Shown piece after piece: positions 20,814 through 29,952 of a stretch of 64,000 bases of DNA. This DNA is from Bordetella pertussis 18323 (GTDB taxonomy: Bacteria; Pseudomonadota; Gammaproteobacteria; Burkholderiales; Burkholderiaceae_B). Where the stretch lies: the NCBI RefSeq assembly GCF_000306945.1, contig NC_018518.1:1922001-1986000 (forward strand). The letters are read 5' to 3'. The position numbers and the translations under genes are program-made. The notes beneath the pieces are model-generated. The model worked only from the letters and a program-made list of their open reading frames with translations, was not told where the DNA came from and made no database searches. Position 1 is the stretch's first letter. The number at the start of each line of letters is the position of its first letter.

Positions 20814-21395
20814 TCAACGCCCCGTCGAGGCCTGGGCGGGCCGCGCCTCGGCCGGCCGCGCCAGGTTCCACATCAGCGCCCGGAACGGCGCCAGCATGCT
20901 GATATTGACGGCCAGCTTGATCGCCAGGTCGCCCAGCATCCAGGTGACCCAGGGCGTATCGGAGCCGGCGAACGCCACGCTGAAGAACACCGCCGTGTCC
21001 GCCACCGCTCCGATCACGCCGGAGATCAGCGGGGCGCGCCACCAGCGCTGGTCGCGCAGCCGGTCGAACACCCGGATATCGATCAACTGCGCGCACAGGT
21101 AGGCCAGGCCCGAAGCCAGCGCGATACGCGGCGAGGCCACCCAGACCGACACCGCCAGCGCCGCGGCGAAGCCGAACCAGGCCACCCGGCGCGCCGCGTC
21201 CGGCCCGTAGCGCCGGTTCAGCACGTCGGTGACCAGGAATGCCACCGGATAGGACAGGCCGCCCCAGGTCAGCCAGTCGTTCAGGGGCACCTGCACCAGG
21301 ATATTGGACCCCACCACCACCAGGCCCATGCAAAACACCGCCAGCAGGAACGGGCCGCTGCGCAGCGGCTCGTAGCGGCGCGACGCCGAACTCAT
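20814..21395 (-). CDS. yhhQ: Queuosine precursor transporter, VUT family (YhhQ)
   Basis: A 193-residue membrane protein with about six helices. FCMGLVVVGSNILVQVPLND, the WGGLSYPVAFLVTDVLNRRY segment (conserved P-x-x-F-L-x-T-D), LAYLCAQLIDIRVFDRLRD and the GAVADTAVFFSVAF helix are VUT family marks. YhhQ imports preQ0/preQ1 for tRNA queuosine synthesis. Its start overlaps the proC stop by four bases, so the two are cotranscribed with proC first. Confidence 0.88.
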   Translation of the reverse strand: MSSASRRYEPLRSGPFLLAVFCMGLVVVGSNILVQVPLNDWLTWGGLSYPVAFLVTDVLNRRYGPDAARRVAWFGFAAALAVSVWVASPRIALASGLAYLCAQLIDIRVFDRLRDQRWWRAPLISGVIGAVADTAVFFSVAFAGSDTPWVTWMLGDLAIKLAVNISMLAPFRALMWNLARPAEARPAQASTGR

Positions 21396-22225
21396 CGGCC
21401 GAACTCCTCGGCCAGCTCGCGCGACCGGCGCGCGGCGGCCTGCATGGCGCGCTCGACCAGGCCGGCGAAGTCGCCCTGGGCGTACACGTCCAGCGCGGCG
21501 GCGGTGGTGCCTCCCTTGGAGGTGACCCGCTCGCGCAGCACGGCCGGCGGTTCATCCGATTGCGCTGCCAGCCGCGTGGCGCCGGCCAGCGTGCCCAGCG
21601 CCAGCTGGCGCGCCTGCTCGTCGGTCAGCCCGACGGCGCGGCCGCCGGCGATCAGCGCCTCGATGAACAGGAACACATAGGCCGGGCCGCTGCCCGACAG
21701 CGCGGTCACGGCGTCCAGCCCGGCGTCGCCGTCGACCCAGACCACCTCGCCCACCGAAGTGAGCAGCTGGCCGGCCAGTTCGCGGTCCTGCGGGGTCACG
21801 CCCGGCAAGGCGGCCAGGCCGGTCATCCCCGCCCCCACCAGCGCCGGCGTATTGGGCATGCAGCGCACCAGGCGCTGCCATGGCTGGCCCGGTTCGCCCA
21901 GCCAGCCGGCCAGCGTATCGGCGCGGATGCCCGCCGCCACGCTGACGATCAGCGTGTCCGGGCGCAGCCACGGGCGCGTGCCGGCCACGGCCTCGCGCAT
22001 ATGCTGCGGCTTGACCGCATAGACCCACACCCGGCAGCCTGCCAGGGTGGCGTCCGGCGCCGCCGCGGCGCTCATGCCGCGGGCGCGCCAGCCGGCGTGC
22101 GAGTCCGCATTGATGTCGACGACATGGATATTGGCTGCCGGGCAGACCTTGCCGGCCAGGCCGCTGGCCAGGGCAGCGGCCATGTTGCCGCCGCCGATGA
22201 ACGCGATGGAGAGATCGTTTTTCAT
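21392..22225 (-). CDS. proC: Pyrroline-5-carboxylate reductase
   Basis: A 277-residue cytoplasmic enzyme for the last step of proline synthesis. The Rossmann motif IAFIGGGNMAAALASGL, about 8-24, binds NAD(P)H. Further family marks are WVYAVKPQHM, VSVAAGIRADTLAGWL, RCMPNTPALVGAGMTGLA, and the C-terminal signature AVTALSGSGPAYVFLFIEAL with RVTSKGGTTAAALDVY. Length is normal. It is the first gene of a proC-yhhQ operon and faces away from ugpB. Confidence 0.95.
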   Translation of the reverse strand: MKNDLSIAFIGGGNMAAALASGLAGKVCPAANIHVVDINADSHAGWRARGMSAAAAPDATLAGCRVWVYAVKPQHMREAVAGTRPWLRPDTLIVSVAAGIRADTLAGWLGEPGQPWQRLVRCMPNTPALVGAGMTGLAALPGVTPQDRELAGQLLTSVGEVVWVDGDAGLDAVTALSGSGPAYVFLFIEALIAGGRAVGLTDEQARQLALGTLAGATRLAAQSDEPPAVLRERVTSKGGTTAAALDVYAQGDFAGLVERAMQAAARRSRELAEEFGR

Positions 22226-22341
22226 AGTGCCGTGATTGTAAACCGCCGCCCCAGGATGCAGAATGGCCTCACCGGGCGATCGGCCCTGGAAGGCAGGCCG
22301 GGCGCGGCCCGGCGTTTGACAGCACCGGGCTGTGGTGTAAA

Positions 22342-22384
22342 AGTCACGCCTTTGTCACAAACAATTCATAAGGTGTCACACTTT
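22342..22384 (+). promoter_or_regulatory. Tandem PhoB-box-like repeats upstream of ugpB
   Basis: Four consecutive units with 10-11-base spacing carry variants of GTCAC: AGTCACGCCTT (22342), TGTCACAAACA (22353), ATTCATAAGG (22364) and TGTCACACTTT (22374). PhoB binds TGTCA-type direct repeats at 11-base periods, and ugp is a Pho-regulon operon in E. coli. The repeats end about 50 bases before the ugpB ATG. Confidence 0.68.
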
Positions 22385-22435
22385 CGCATTGCGCGAACCG
22401 CCGATGCGATGGTCTACAACCGGAGGAACCCCTTC

Positions 22436-23749
22436 ATGAGATCCCAACGTCTAGCGCTCACTTTCGCCGCCGTCATGGCCGCGCTCGCCGGTGCCTCGGC
22501 GCACGCCGCCACTGAAATCCAGTTCTGGCACTCGATGGAAGGCGCGCTCGGCGATCGCGTCAACGGCCTGGTCGAGGAGTTCAACAAGCAGAACGCCGAC
22601 TACCAGATCAAGGCGGTCTACAAGGGCAACTACGGCGAATCGATGAACGCCGGCATCGCGGCCTTTCGCGCCGGCAACGCGCCGGACATCCTGCAAGTGT
22701 TCGAAGTCGGCACCGCCACCATGATGTACGCCAAGGGCGCCATCAAGCCGGTGCAGCAGATGTCCGAGGAAGTGGGCGACCCCATCGATCCCAAGCAATT
22801 CATCGGCGCGGTCGCGGGGTACTACTCGTCGCCCGAGGGCAAGCTGGTATCCATGCCCTTCAACAGCTCCACCGTGGTGTTCTACTACAACAAGGACGCC
22901 TTCAAGAAGGCCGGCCTGGACGCCGACAAACCGCCCAAGACCTGGGAAGAGCTGGCCGCCGTCGGCCAGAAGCTGAAGGCAGCCGGCCAGGAATGCGGCT
23001 ACACCACCTCCTGGCCGTCCTGGGTGCAGCTGGAGACCTTCTCGGCCTGGCACAACGTGCCCTATGCCACCAAGGACAACGGCTTCGCCGGCCTGGACGC
23101 CCGCCTGGCGGTCGACACGCCCCTGCACGTGCGCCATCTCGACAACCTCGCCAAGCTGGCCAAGGAAGGCATCTTCATGTACGGCGGGCGCGGCGACGAG
23201 CCCAACTCGCTGTTCATCAGCGGCAAGTGCGCCATGATCACCGGCTCGAGCGGCCTGCGCGCCAACATCGCCAAGAACGCCAAGTTCGAGTTCGGCACCT
23301 CGACCCTGCCCTACTACAGCGACGTGCAGGGCGCGCCGCAGAACACCATCATCGGCGGCGCCTCGCTGTGGGTCTTCGCCAACAAGAAACCCGAGACCTA
23401 CAAGGGCGTGACCAAGTTCTTCAAGTTCCTGGCCAGCCCCGAGATCGCCGCCCGCTGGCACCAGCAGACCGGCTACGTGCCGGTGACCAAGGCCGCCTAC
23501 GAACTGACGCAGAAGCAGGGCTTCTACGACAAGAATCCCGGCACCGACGTCGGCGTCAAGCAGCTGAACGTGGAAACCACCGCGCAGTCGCGCGGCCTGC
23601 GCCTGGGCTACCTGCCGCAGATCCGCGAGATCGAGGACGCCGAGATCGAACGCATCGTCGCGGGCAAGGTGCCGGCCAAGGACGGCCTGCAGAGCATCGT
23701 CAAGCGCGGCAACGAGCTGCTGGAGAAGTTCGAGAAAAGTGTAAAGTAG
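22436..23749 (+). CDS. ugpB: sn-glycerol-3-phosphate ABC transporter substrate-binding protein
   Basis: A 437-residue periplasmic protein. The signal peptide is MRSQRLALTFAAVMAALAGA, cleaved after AHA. The mature part starts TEIQFWHSMEGALGDRVNGL, the UgpB hallmark (W-H-S-M), and has PFNSSTVVFYYNKDAFKKAG and IGGASLWVFANKKPE. It captures glycerol-3-phosphate and glycerophosphodiesters. A GGAGG Shine-Dalgarno lies 10 bases before the ATG at 22436. The longer upstream frame is noise. Confidence 0.95.
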   Translation: MRSQRLALTFAAVMAALAGASAHAATEIQFWHSMEGALGDRVNGLVEEFNKQNADYQIKAVYKGNYGESMNAGIAAFRAGNAPDILQVFEVGTATMMYAKGAIKPVQQMSEEVGDPIDPKQFIGAVAGYYSSPEGKLVSMPFNSSTVVFYYNKDAFKKAGLDADKPPKTWEELAAVGQKLKAAGQECGYTTSWPSWVQLETFSAWHNVPYATKDNGFAGLDARLAVDTPLHVRHLDNLAKLAKEGIFMYGGRGDEPNSLFISGKCAMITGSSGLRANIAKNAKFEFGTSTLPYYSDVQGAPQNTIIGGASLWVFANKKPETYKGVTKFFKFLASPEIAARWHQQTGYVPVTKAAYELTQKQGFYDKNPGTDVGVKQLNVETTAQSRGLRLGYLPQIREIEDAEIERIVAGKVPAKDGLQSIVKRGNELLEKFEKSVK

Positions 23750-23764
23750 CGGGCTTTTCGCCCG

Positions 23765-23898
23765 GCGCCAGGCGGCCTGGCGCATGATGCGTCATGCGCC
23801 GCCGCAAACGGGCCCTGACTTCGCGGCATGAGCGGGTTCGGAGCCTCGTGCGTTTGGCCTGTGCCTGTAGCGGCCGGCCGGCATTACCGGCCGGCCGC
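23765..23898 (+). promoter_or_regulatory. Cluster of stem-loops between ugpB and ugpA
   Basis: Three strong hairpins occupy the 176-base gap. The first (23765-23783) has arms GCGCCAGG/CCTGGCGC. The second (23779-23800) has arms GGCGCATGA/TCATGCGCC and overlaps the first, so only one can form. The third (23870-23898) has perfect 12-base arms GCGGCCGGCCGG around CATTA and ends 27 bases before the ugpA ATG. Such elements usually protect upstream binding-protein mRNA and lower permease expression. Confidence 0.6.
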
Positions 23899-23925
23899 CT
23901 GTATTCTCACCTGGACTTCCGCTCC

Positions 23926-24807
23926 ATGGAAAAACGCGTCGTATTCGGCCACAAGACACTGCCCTACCTGCTGCTGGCGCCGCAGATCATCATCACCATC
24001 GTCTTCTTCTTCCTGCCGGCGGGCCAGGCCATGTGGCAATCCCTGCGCCTGGAAGATGCCTTCGGACTGTCGTCGGAGTTCGTCGGGCTGGCCAACTTCG
24101 CCGACCTGTTCTCGCAGCAAAGCTATCTGGACTCCTTCCGCGTCACCGCCGTGTTCTCGGCGCTGGTGGCCTTCGTCGGGCTGGCGGTCTCGCTGCTGCT
24201 GGCCGTGATGGCCGACCGCGTGCTGCGCGGCGCCGGCCTGTACAAGACCCTGCTCATCTGGCCCTACGCCGTGGCGCCGGCGGTAGTGGGCGTGCTGTGG
24301 CTGTTCCTGTTCTCGCCTTCGGTCGGCATCCTGGCCGTGGCGCTCAACGGCATGGGCGTGAACTGGAACCCCCGCCTCGATGGCGACCAGGCCCTCATCC
24401 TGGTGCTGATCGCCGCGGTGTGGAAGCAGATCTCGTACAACTTCCTGTTCTTCCTGGCCGGGCTGCAATCGATCCCGCGCTCGCTGATCGAGGCGGCCGC
24501 CATCGACGGCGCCTCACCCGCGCGCCGCTTCTGGACCATCGTGTTTCCCCTGCTCTCGCCCACCACCTTCTTCCTGCTGGTGGTCAATATCATCTACGCG
24601 TTCTTCGATACGTTCGCGGTCATCGACACGACCACGCAGGGCGGCCCCGGCACGGCCACTTCCATCCTGGTCTACAAGGTCTACAGCGACGGCTTCCGCG
24701 GGCTGGACCTGGGCTCCTCGGCGGCGCAGTCCGTCGTGCTGATGGCCATCGTGGTGGCGCTCACCGTGCTGCAGTTCCGCTACATCGACCGCAAGGTCCA
24801 GTATTGA
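23926..24807 (+). CDS. ugpA: sn-glycerol-3-phosphate ABC transporter permease UgpA
   Basis: A 293-residue inner-membrane protein with six predicted helices. [20 protein letters not shown] opens it, and the EAA loop [20 protein letters not shown], about 184-203, contacts the ATPase. It pairs with UgpE as the channel for glycerol-3-phosphate. The ATG at 23926 ([15 protein letters not shown]) matches UgpA N-termini; the longer frame upstream is hairpin sequence. Confidence 0.94.
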   Translation: MEKRVVFGHKTLPYLLLAPQIIITIVFFFLPAGQAMWQSLRLEDAFGLSSEFVGLANFADLFSQQSYLDSFRVTAVFSALVAFVGLAVSLLLAVMADRVLRGAGLYKTLLIWPYAVAPAVVGVLWLFLFSPSVGILAVALNGMGVNWNPRLDGDQALILVLIAAVWKQISYNFLFFLAGLQSIPRSLIEAAAIDGASPARRFWTIVFPLLSPTTFFLLVVNIIYAFFDTFAVIDTTTQGGPGTATSILVYKVYSDGFRGLDLGSSAAQSVVLMAIVVALTVLQFRYIDRKVQY

Positions 24808-24826
24808 AAGCAGAAGGTCAACAACC

Positions 24827-25678
24827 ATGGTAGAACGTCGTCCCTGGCTGGACATCCTGGCCCACTTCATCCTGCTGTGCGGGGTGGCGCTGGTGGCCTT
24901 CCCGATATACGTCACCTTCGTGGCTTCCACGCAGACGGCGCAGGAAGTCGCCTCGGCGCCCATGTCGCTGATTCCCGGCAAGCATTTCGTCGACAACTAC
25001 ATGCAGGCGCTGTTCGCCGGTTCGGGCGGCGGCTCGTACGGCGCGCCGGTGGGCCGCATGATGTATGTAAGCCTGATCATGGCGCTGGCGATCTCGCTGG
25101 GCAAGATCGCCATCTCGCTGCTGTCGGCGTTCGCGGTGGTGTATTTCCGCTTCCCCGGCCGCATGTTCTTCTTCTGGATGATCTTCGTCACGCTGATGCT
25201 GCCCGTGGAGGTGCGCATCGCGCCCACCTACAAGGTGGTGGCCGACCTGGGCCTGCTCAACAGCTACGCCGGCCTGACGCTGCCGCTGATCGCCTCGGCC
25301 ACGGCCACCTTCCTGTTCCGCCAGTTCTTCCTGACCGTGCCCGACGAACTGGTCGAGGCCGCGCGCATCGACGGCGCCGGCCCGATGCGGTTCTTCCGCG
25401 ACGTGCTGCTGCCGCTGTCGCGCACCAGCATCGCGGCCCTGTTCGTGATCCAGTTCATCTATGGCTGGAACCAGTACCTGTGGCCGCTGCTGATCACCAC
25501 CCAGGAAGACATGTATCCCGTGGTCATCGGCATCAAGCGCATGATCAGCGGGGGCGACAGCGTCACCGAATGGAATATCACCATGGCCACCGCGATCCTG
25601 GCCATGATCCCGCCCGCGCTGGTGGTCATCCTGATGCAGAAATGGTTCGTCAAGGGCCTGGTCGACACCGAGAAGTAA
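24827..25678 (+). CDS. ugpE: sn-glycerol-3-phosphate ABC transporter permease UgpE
   Basis: A 283-residue inner-membrane protein with six helices. It opens [20 protein letters not shown]. The EAA loop is [20 protein letters not shown] and the last part has [20 protein letters not shown], typical of UgpE. It starts 19 bases after ugpA behind AGAAGG and is followed by ugpC. Confidence 0.95.
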   Translation: MVERRPWLDILAHFILLCGVALVAFPIYVTFVASTQTAQEVASAPMSLIPGKHFVDNYMQALFAGSGGGSYGAPVGRMMYVSLIMALAISLGKIAISLLSAFAVVYFRFPGRMFFFWMIFVTLMLPVEVRIAPTYKVVADLGLLNSYAGLTLPLIASATATFLFRQFFLTVPDELVEAARIDGAGPMRFFRDVLLPLSRTSIAALFVIQFIYGWNQYLWPLLITTQEDMYPVVIGIKRMISGGDSVTEWNITMATAILAMIPPALVVILMQKWFVKGLVDTEK

Positions 25679-25730
25679 GCCGCCGCCCGCCCGCCTTCCG
25701 CCCCAGAATCACGCAGACGATTACATCCGT

Positions 25731-26819
25731 ATGGCTACTCTCAGCTTTCGCAACGTCAAGAAAACCTATGCCGGCAACGTGCCGGTGATCCACGGCATCG
25801 ACATGGACGTCGCCGATGGCGAGTTCATCGTCATCGTCGGCCCGTCGGGCTGCGGCAAATCCACCCTGATGCGCATGGTGGCCGGCCTGGAAACCGTCAC
25901 CGAGGGCGAGATCCTCATCGACGACAAGGTCGTCAACACGCTGGAGCCGGCCGAGCGCGATATCGCCATGGTGTTCCAGAACTATGCGCTCTACCCGCAC
26001 ATGAGCGTGTTCGACAACATGGCCTACGGCCTGAAGATCCGCAGGCTGCCCAAGGACGAGATCCGCAAGCGCGTCGAGGCCGCCGCGCAGATCCTCGAGC
26101 TGGGCAAGCTGCTGGACCGGCGCCCGCGCGCCCTGTCCGGCGGCCAGCGCCAGCGCGTGGCCATGGGCCGCGCCATCGTGCGCGAACCCAAGGTATTCCT
26201 GTTCGACGAGCCGCTGTCCAACCTGGACGCCAAGCTGCGCGTGGCGATGCGGCTGGAAATCCTCAAGCTGCATCGCCGCCTGAACACCACCAGCCTGTAC
26301 GTCACGCACGACCAGGTCGAGGCCATGACGCTGGCGCACCGCATGGTGGTGATGTACCAGGGCGTGCCCGAGCAGATCGGCACACCGATGGAGGTGTTCG
26401 AGAAGCCGGCCTCGACCTTCGTGGCGGGCTTCATCGGCTCGCCGCCCATGAATCTGCTGGAAGTCGCCGTGGGCGGCGACGGCATCGTGCATACCAGCGA
26501 TGGCATCGCGCTCGACATTTCGCCGCTGGCCGTGCCGCAGCAGGTGCGCGGCCGCAAGGTCGTCATGGGCCTGCGTCCCGAGCACATGCTGCTCAACGCG
26601 CAGGGCCTGGCCGCCGAAATCGAAATGGTCGAGACACTGGGCTCCGAGCAACTCGTCCATGGCCGCTGCGGCAAGCACATGGTGGTGGTGCGCTGCAGCA
26701 CCCGCCAGTTTTCCGAGACGCCCGCCCGGGTCGGCGACACGCTGACCATCGGCCCCGACGGCCGCCACCCCCTGCACTGGTTCGAGGCCGATACCGGCCG
26801 CCGCGTCGAAGGGCTCTGA
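25731..26819 (+). CDS. ugpC: sn-glycerol-3-phosphate ABC transporter ATPase UgpC
   Basis: A 362-residue ATPase of the MalK/UgpC class. Walker A is GPSGCGKST at about 37-45, the signature is [15 protein letters not shown], Walker B is [16 protein letters not shown], and the H-loop is [15 protein letters not shown]. The C-terminal OB-type regulatory domain (from about residue 240) includes [13 protein letters not shown]. In E. coli, UgpC can be regulated by UgpQ and phosphate; no ugpQ gene follows here. Confidence 0.95.
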   Translation: MATLSFRNVKKTYAGNVPVIHGIDMDVADGEFIVIVGPSGCGKSTLMRMVAGLETVTEGEILIDDKVVNTLEPAERDIAMVFQNYALYPHMSVFDNMAYGLKIRRLPKDEIRKRVEAAAQILELGKLLDRRPRALSGGQRQRVAMGRAIVREPKVFLFDEPLSNLDAKLRVAMRLEILKLHRRLNTTSLYVTHDQVEAMTLAHRMVVMYQGVPEQIGTPMEVFEKPASTFVAGFIGSPPMNLLEVAVGGDGIVHTSDGIALDISPLAVPQQVRGRKVVMGLRPEHMLLNAQGLAAEIEMVETLGSEQLVHGRCGKHMVVVRCSTRQFSETPARVGDTLTIGPDGRHPLHWFEADTGRRVEGL

Positions 26820-26849
26820 CGTATTCGGTGCCTGTTCCCGCCGGGCCAA

Positions 26850-26877
26850 GGTGCCTGTCCCCGCGGGGACAGGCACC
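26850..26877. repeat. Intergenic palindrome of the GGTGCCTGTCCCC family, copy B
   Basis: A perfect inverted repeat, 13-base arms GGTGCCTGTCCCC around GC, between the convergent ends of ugpC and a Liv-type gene. Degenerate half-copies flank it: GTGCCTGTTCCCG at 26828-26840 and GCGGGGACAGGCGCCC at 26887-26902. Confidence 0.88.
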
Positions 26878-26929
26878 CTTGCCGCAGCGGGGACAGGCGC
26901 CCGTGCGCGGCGAGCCGCGCGCATGCGCC

Positions 26930-28057
26930 TTACTTGTACGACGTCTTGCTGCCGTCCTTGTGCCAGGTGAACACCTCGAACTCGAACGCGTTCAAGTCGC
27001 CCTGCTTGTTCCACGAGGTCTTGCCGATCGGCGTCTGGAAACTGTTGGCGTGCAGGTACTGGGCCACCTTGGTGGGATCCTCGCTGCCGGCGCCCTTGAT
27101 GCCGTCGGCGATCACCTGCGTGGCCGCGTAGGCGGTCAGCTGGAACGCGCCGCTGGCGTCGCGCTTCTTGTCCTTGAACGCCTTGACGATCTCGGCGTTG
27201 ACCGGGTTGAGCGTGAAGTCGGCCGGCAAGGTCAGCAGCATGCCTTCGACGGCGGGACCGGCGATGGCGTTGATGTCCGGGTTGCCCACGCCTTCCGGCC
27301 CCATGAACTTGGCATCCAGGCCCTGCTCGGCGCCCTGGCGCAGCAGCAGGCCCATCTCGGGGTGATAGCCGCCGTAGTACACGAAGTCGACCTTGGCGGC
27401 CTTCAGCTTGGTGATCACCGCCGAATAATCGCTGTCGCCGGCGTTGATGCCTTCGAAGATGACGACCTTGGTGCCGTTCTTCTCCAGCGTGTCCTTGACG
27501 GCGGTGGCGATGCCCTGGCCGTACGACTGCTTGTCGTGGATCACGGCCACCGTCTTGGGCTTGATCTTCTCCAGGATGAACTTGGCCGCCGCCGGGCCCT
27601 GCTGGTCGTCGCGGCCGATGGTACGGAAGATGAACTCGTAGTTCTTGCCGTCGGTGACCGCCGGCGAGGTGGCCGAAGGCGTCACCATGACCACGCCTTC
27701 ATTGTTGTAGATCTCGGTGGCGGCGATGGTCGCGCCCGAGCATACGTGGCCCACCACGAAGCCGATCTTGTCGTTGACCACGCGGTTGGCGGCCACCGGG
27801 CCCTGCTTCGGTTCGCAGCCGTCATCGATGACCACGGCCTCCAGCTTCTTGCCGTTGACGCCGCCGGTGGCGTTGATACGCTCGATCGCCGTATCCACGC
27901 CCTCGCGCACCATGTCCCCATACTGGGTGACCTGGCCGGTGGTGGGGCCGACCACGGCGATCTTGATCGTCTGCGCGTGGGCGCCGGCCGACATGGCGAT
28001 ACCTGCCGCCATGCCCAGCGCCGCGATCACCGGCGTGAAACGAAATGCCTTGTTCAT
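26930..28057 (-). CDS. Branched-chain amino acid type substrate-binding protein, orphan (LivJ/LivK family)
   Basis: A 375-residue periplasmic protein with signal peptide MNKAFRFTPVIAALGMAAGI cleaved near AHA-Q. The mature sequence (TIKIAVVGPTTGQVTQYGDM, EAVVIDDGCEPKQGPVAANR, FRTIGRDDQQGPAAAKFI, VDFVYYGGYHPEMGLLLRQ) closely parallels the product of 19428-20543, so the two are paralogues. No permease or ATPase gene of the liv type adjoins it; it may serve the LivHMGF system encoded 8 kb away, widening its substrate range. It stands alone with its own leader region. Confidence 0.9.
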   Translation of the reverse strand: MNKAFRFTPVIAALGMAAGIAMSAGAHAQTIKIAVVGPTTGQVTQYGDMVREGVDTAIERINATGGVNGKKLEAVVIDDGCEPKQGPVAANRVVNDKIGFVVGHVCSGATIAATEIYNNEGVVMVTPSATSPAVTDGKNYEFIFRTIGRDDQQGPAAAKFILEKIKPKTVAVIHDKQSYGQGIATAVKDTLEKNGTKVVIFEGINAGDSDYSAVITKLKAAKVDFVYYGGYHPEMGLLLRQGAEQGLDAKFMGPEGVGNPDINAIAGPAVEGMLLTLPADFTLNPVNAEIVKAFKDKKRDASGAFQLTAYAATQVIADGIKGAGSEDPTKVAQYLHANSFQTPIGKTSWNKQGDLNAFEFEVFTWHKDGSKTSYK

Positions 28058-28291
28058 ATGCCTGCTCCTTGGCTTTTAATCATTGATATCGACCGGCCTG
28101 GCGCGTGGACCGGCAATGCCCGCCCGCGCCCGGCCTATAGCAGGGCAAGCATACACTGAAAGGCCCTGTTTCCGGGCATGTTGCGGCGCGTCCCGGAAGC
28201 CTCGCGCAGCCGTTCGTTATACCCGCGCGCGTATATGCAATGGAGCATTTCTTCGTTTGCGTTCATAAGCGGCGACGGCATCATCACGCCC

Positions 28292-28903
28292 ATGAGACTC
28301 CAACCCATCATCGTCCCCGGATGGCAAGGTTCCGGCCCCGGACACTGGCAGACGCACTGGAGCCGCACGCTGCCGCATGCCGTGCGGCTGCAGCAACGCG
28401 ACTGGCACCAGCCGCAGCGCGCCGAATGGGTCGCGGCCCTGGCCGCCGCCGTCGACGCCGCGCCCACGCCGGTGCTGCTGGTCGCCCATAGCCTGGGCTG
28501 CTTGGTCAGCGCGGCGCTGCCGATCGCGCTGCGCGCCAAGGTGGCGGGCGCCCTGCTGGTGGCGCCGGCCGATGTCGAGCGGCCCGGCGCGCCCGCCGCC
28601 ATCGCCGCCTTCGGCCCGGTGCCGCGGCAATCGCTGCCTTACCAAAGCGTGGTGATCGCCAGCGACGACGATCCCTACTGCCGGCTGGAGCGCGCGCGCC
28701 AGTTCGCCCAGGACTGGGGCAGTCGGCTGGTGGTGCTGCAGGGCGCCGGCCATATCAACGCCGACAGCCAATTGGGCGCATGGCCGCAGGGCTTGAAACA
28801 ACTGGCCGCGCTGCGCCGGCGCGCCTGCTGGCGCATCAGCCCGCCAGCCGAGAAAATCCCGCCAGTGCCCGCCGGCATCATGGCGCCGCCGCGCTACGGC
28901 TAG
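28292..28903 (+). CDS. RBBP9/YdeN family serine hydrolase
   Basis: A 203-residue alpha/beta hydrolase. It opens PIIVPGWQGSGPGHWQTHW, the family start with the oxyanion-hole WxGS region. PVLLVAHSLGCLVSAALP, about 67-84, holds the nucleophile Ser (H-S-L-G). The catalytic Asp is in VIASDDDPYCRLERA and the His in LQGAGHINADSQLG. Substrate unknown. Its stop codon is the TAG of the CTAG at the left edge of IS481 copy 2, so the original C-terminus may have differed: the last ~20 residues (SPPAEKIPPVPAGIMAPPRY) extend beyond the usual family end. A start at ATG 28292 fits homology. Confidence 0.85.
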   Translation: MRLQPIIVPGWQGSGPGHWQTHWSRTLPHAVRLQQRDWHQPQRAEWVAALAAAVDAAPTPVLLVAHSLGCLVSAALPIALRAKVAGALLVAPADVERPGAPAAIAAFGPVPRQSLPYQSVVIASDDDPYCRLERARQFAQDWGSRLVVLQGAGHINADSQLGAWPQGLKQLAALRRRACWRISPPAEKIPPVPAGIMAPPRYG

Positions 28904-28904
28904 C

Positions 28905-29947
28905 TGTGAAGATTCAATAGGTTGTATGCATGGTTCATCCGAACCGGATTTGAGAAACTGGAAATCGCCACCCCCCCAGTTCACTCAAGGAGCCCGGCCG
29001 GATGAACACCCATAAGCATGCCCGATTGACCTTCCTACGTCGACTCGAAATGGTCCAGCAATTGATCGCCCATCAAGTTTGTGTGCCTGAAGCGGCCCGC
29101 GCCTATGGGGTCACCGCGCCGACTGTGCGCAAATGGCTGGGCCGCTTCCTGGCTCAGGGCCAGGCGGGCTTGGCCGATGCGTCCTCGCGCCCGACGGTCT
29201 CGCCCCGAGCGATTGCGCCGGCCAAGGCGCTGGCTATCGTGGAGCTGCGCCGCAAGCGGCTGACCCAAGCGCGCATCGCCCAGGCGCTGGGCGTGTCAGC
29301 CAGCACCGTCAGCCGCGTCCTGGCCCGCGCCGGTCTGTCGCACCTGGCCGACCTGGAGCCGGCCGAGCCGGTGGTGCGCTACGAGCATCAGGCCCCCGGC
29401 GATCTGCTGCACATCGACATCAAGAAGCTGGGACGTATCCAGCGCCCTGGCCACCGGGTCACGGGCAACCGACGCGATACCGTTGAGGGGGCCGGCTGGG
29501 ACTTCGTCTTCGTGGCCATCGATGACCACGCCCGCGTGGCCTTCACCGACATCCACCCCGACGAGCGCTTCCCCAGCGCCGTCCAGTTCCTCAAGGACGC
29601 AGTGGCCTACTACCAGCGCCTGGGCGTGACCATCCAGCGCTTGCTCACCGACAATGGCTCGGCCTTTCGCAGCCGCGCCTTCGCCGCGCTGTGCCATGAG
29701 CTGGGCATCAAGCACCGCTTTACCCGACCTTACCGCCCACAGACCAATGGCAAGGCCGAACGCTTCATCCAGTCGGCCTTGCGTGAGTGGGCTTACGCTC
29801 ACACCTACCAGAACTCCCAACACCGAGCCGATGCCATGAAATCCTGGCTACACCACTACAACTGGCATCGACCCCACCAAGGCATCGGGCGCGCTGTACC
29901 CATCTCCAGACTCAACCTGGACGAATACAACCTATTGACAGTTCACA
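28905..29947 (+). mobile_element. IS481: Insertion sequence IS481, copy 2 (1043 bp)
   Basis: Same length, terminal repeats and transposase as copy 1 but in the opposite orientation. The flanking six-base sites are GCTAGC (28899-28904) on the left and CCTAGC (29948-29953) on the right. Both contain the obligatory CTAG, but they differ at the first base, unlike the perfect duplication of copy 1. It separates the serine hydrolase from the capsule locus and abuts the stop codon of both neighbours. Confidence 0.96.
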
Positions 29948-29952
29948 CCTAG
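29002..29952 (+). CDS. IS481 transposase, copy 2
   Basis: A 316-residue DDE transposase, nearly identical to copy 1. It has HTH segments PEAARAYGVTAPTVRKWLGR and ASTVSRVLARAGLSHL, and catalytic residues in LLHIDIKKLGRI, RLLTDNGSAFRSR and QTNGKAERFIQ. The frame crosses the right end of the element; its final Thr codon is completed by, and the TAG stop lies entirely in, the flanking CCTAGC. It should be active, as all catalytic residues are kept. Confidence 0.96.
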   Translation: MNTHKHARLTFLRRLEMVQQLIAHQVCVPEAARAYGVTAPTVRKWLGRFLAQGQAGLADASSRPTVSPRAIAPAKALAIVELRRKRLTQARIAQALGVSASTVSRVLARAGLSHLADLEPAEPVVRYEHQAPGDLLHIDIKKLGRIQRPGHRVTGNRRDTVEGAGWDFVFVAIDDHARVAFTDIHPDERFPSAVQFLKDAVAYYQRLGVTIQRLLTDNGSAFRSRAFAALCHELGIKHRFTRPYRPQTNGKAERFIQSALREWAYAHTYQNSQHRADAMKSWLHHYNWHRPHQGIGRAVPISRLNLDEYNLLTVHT

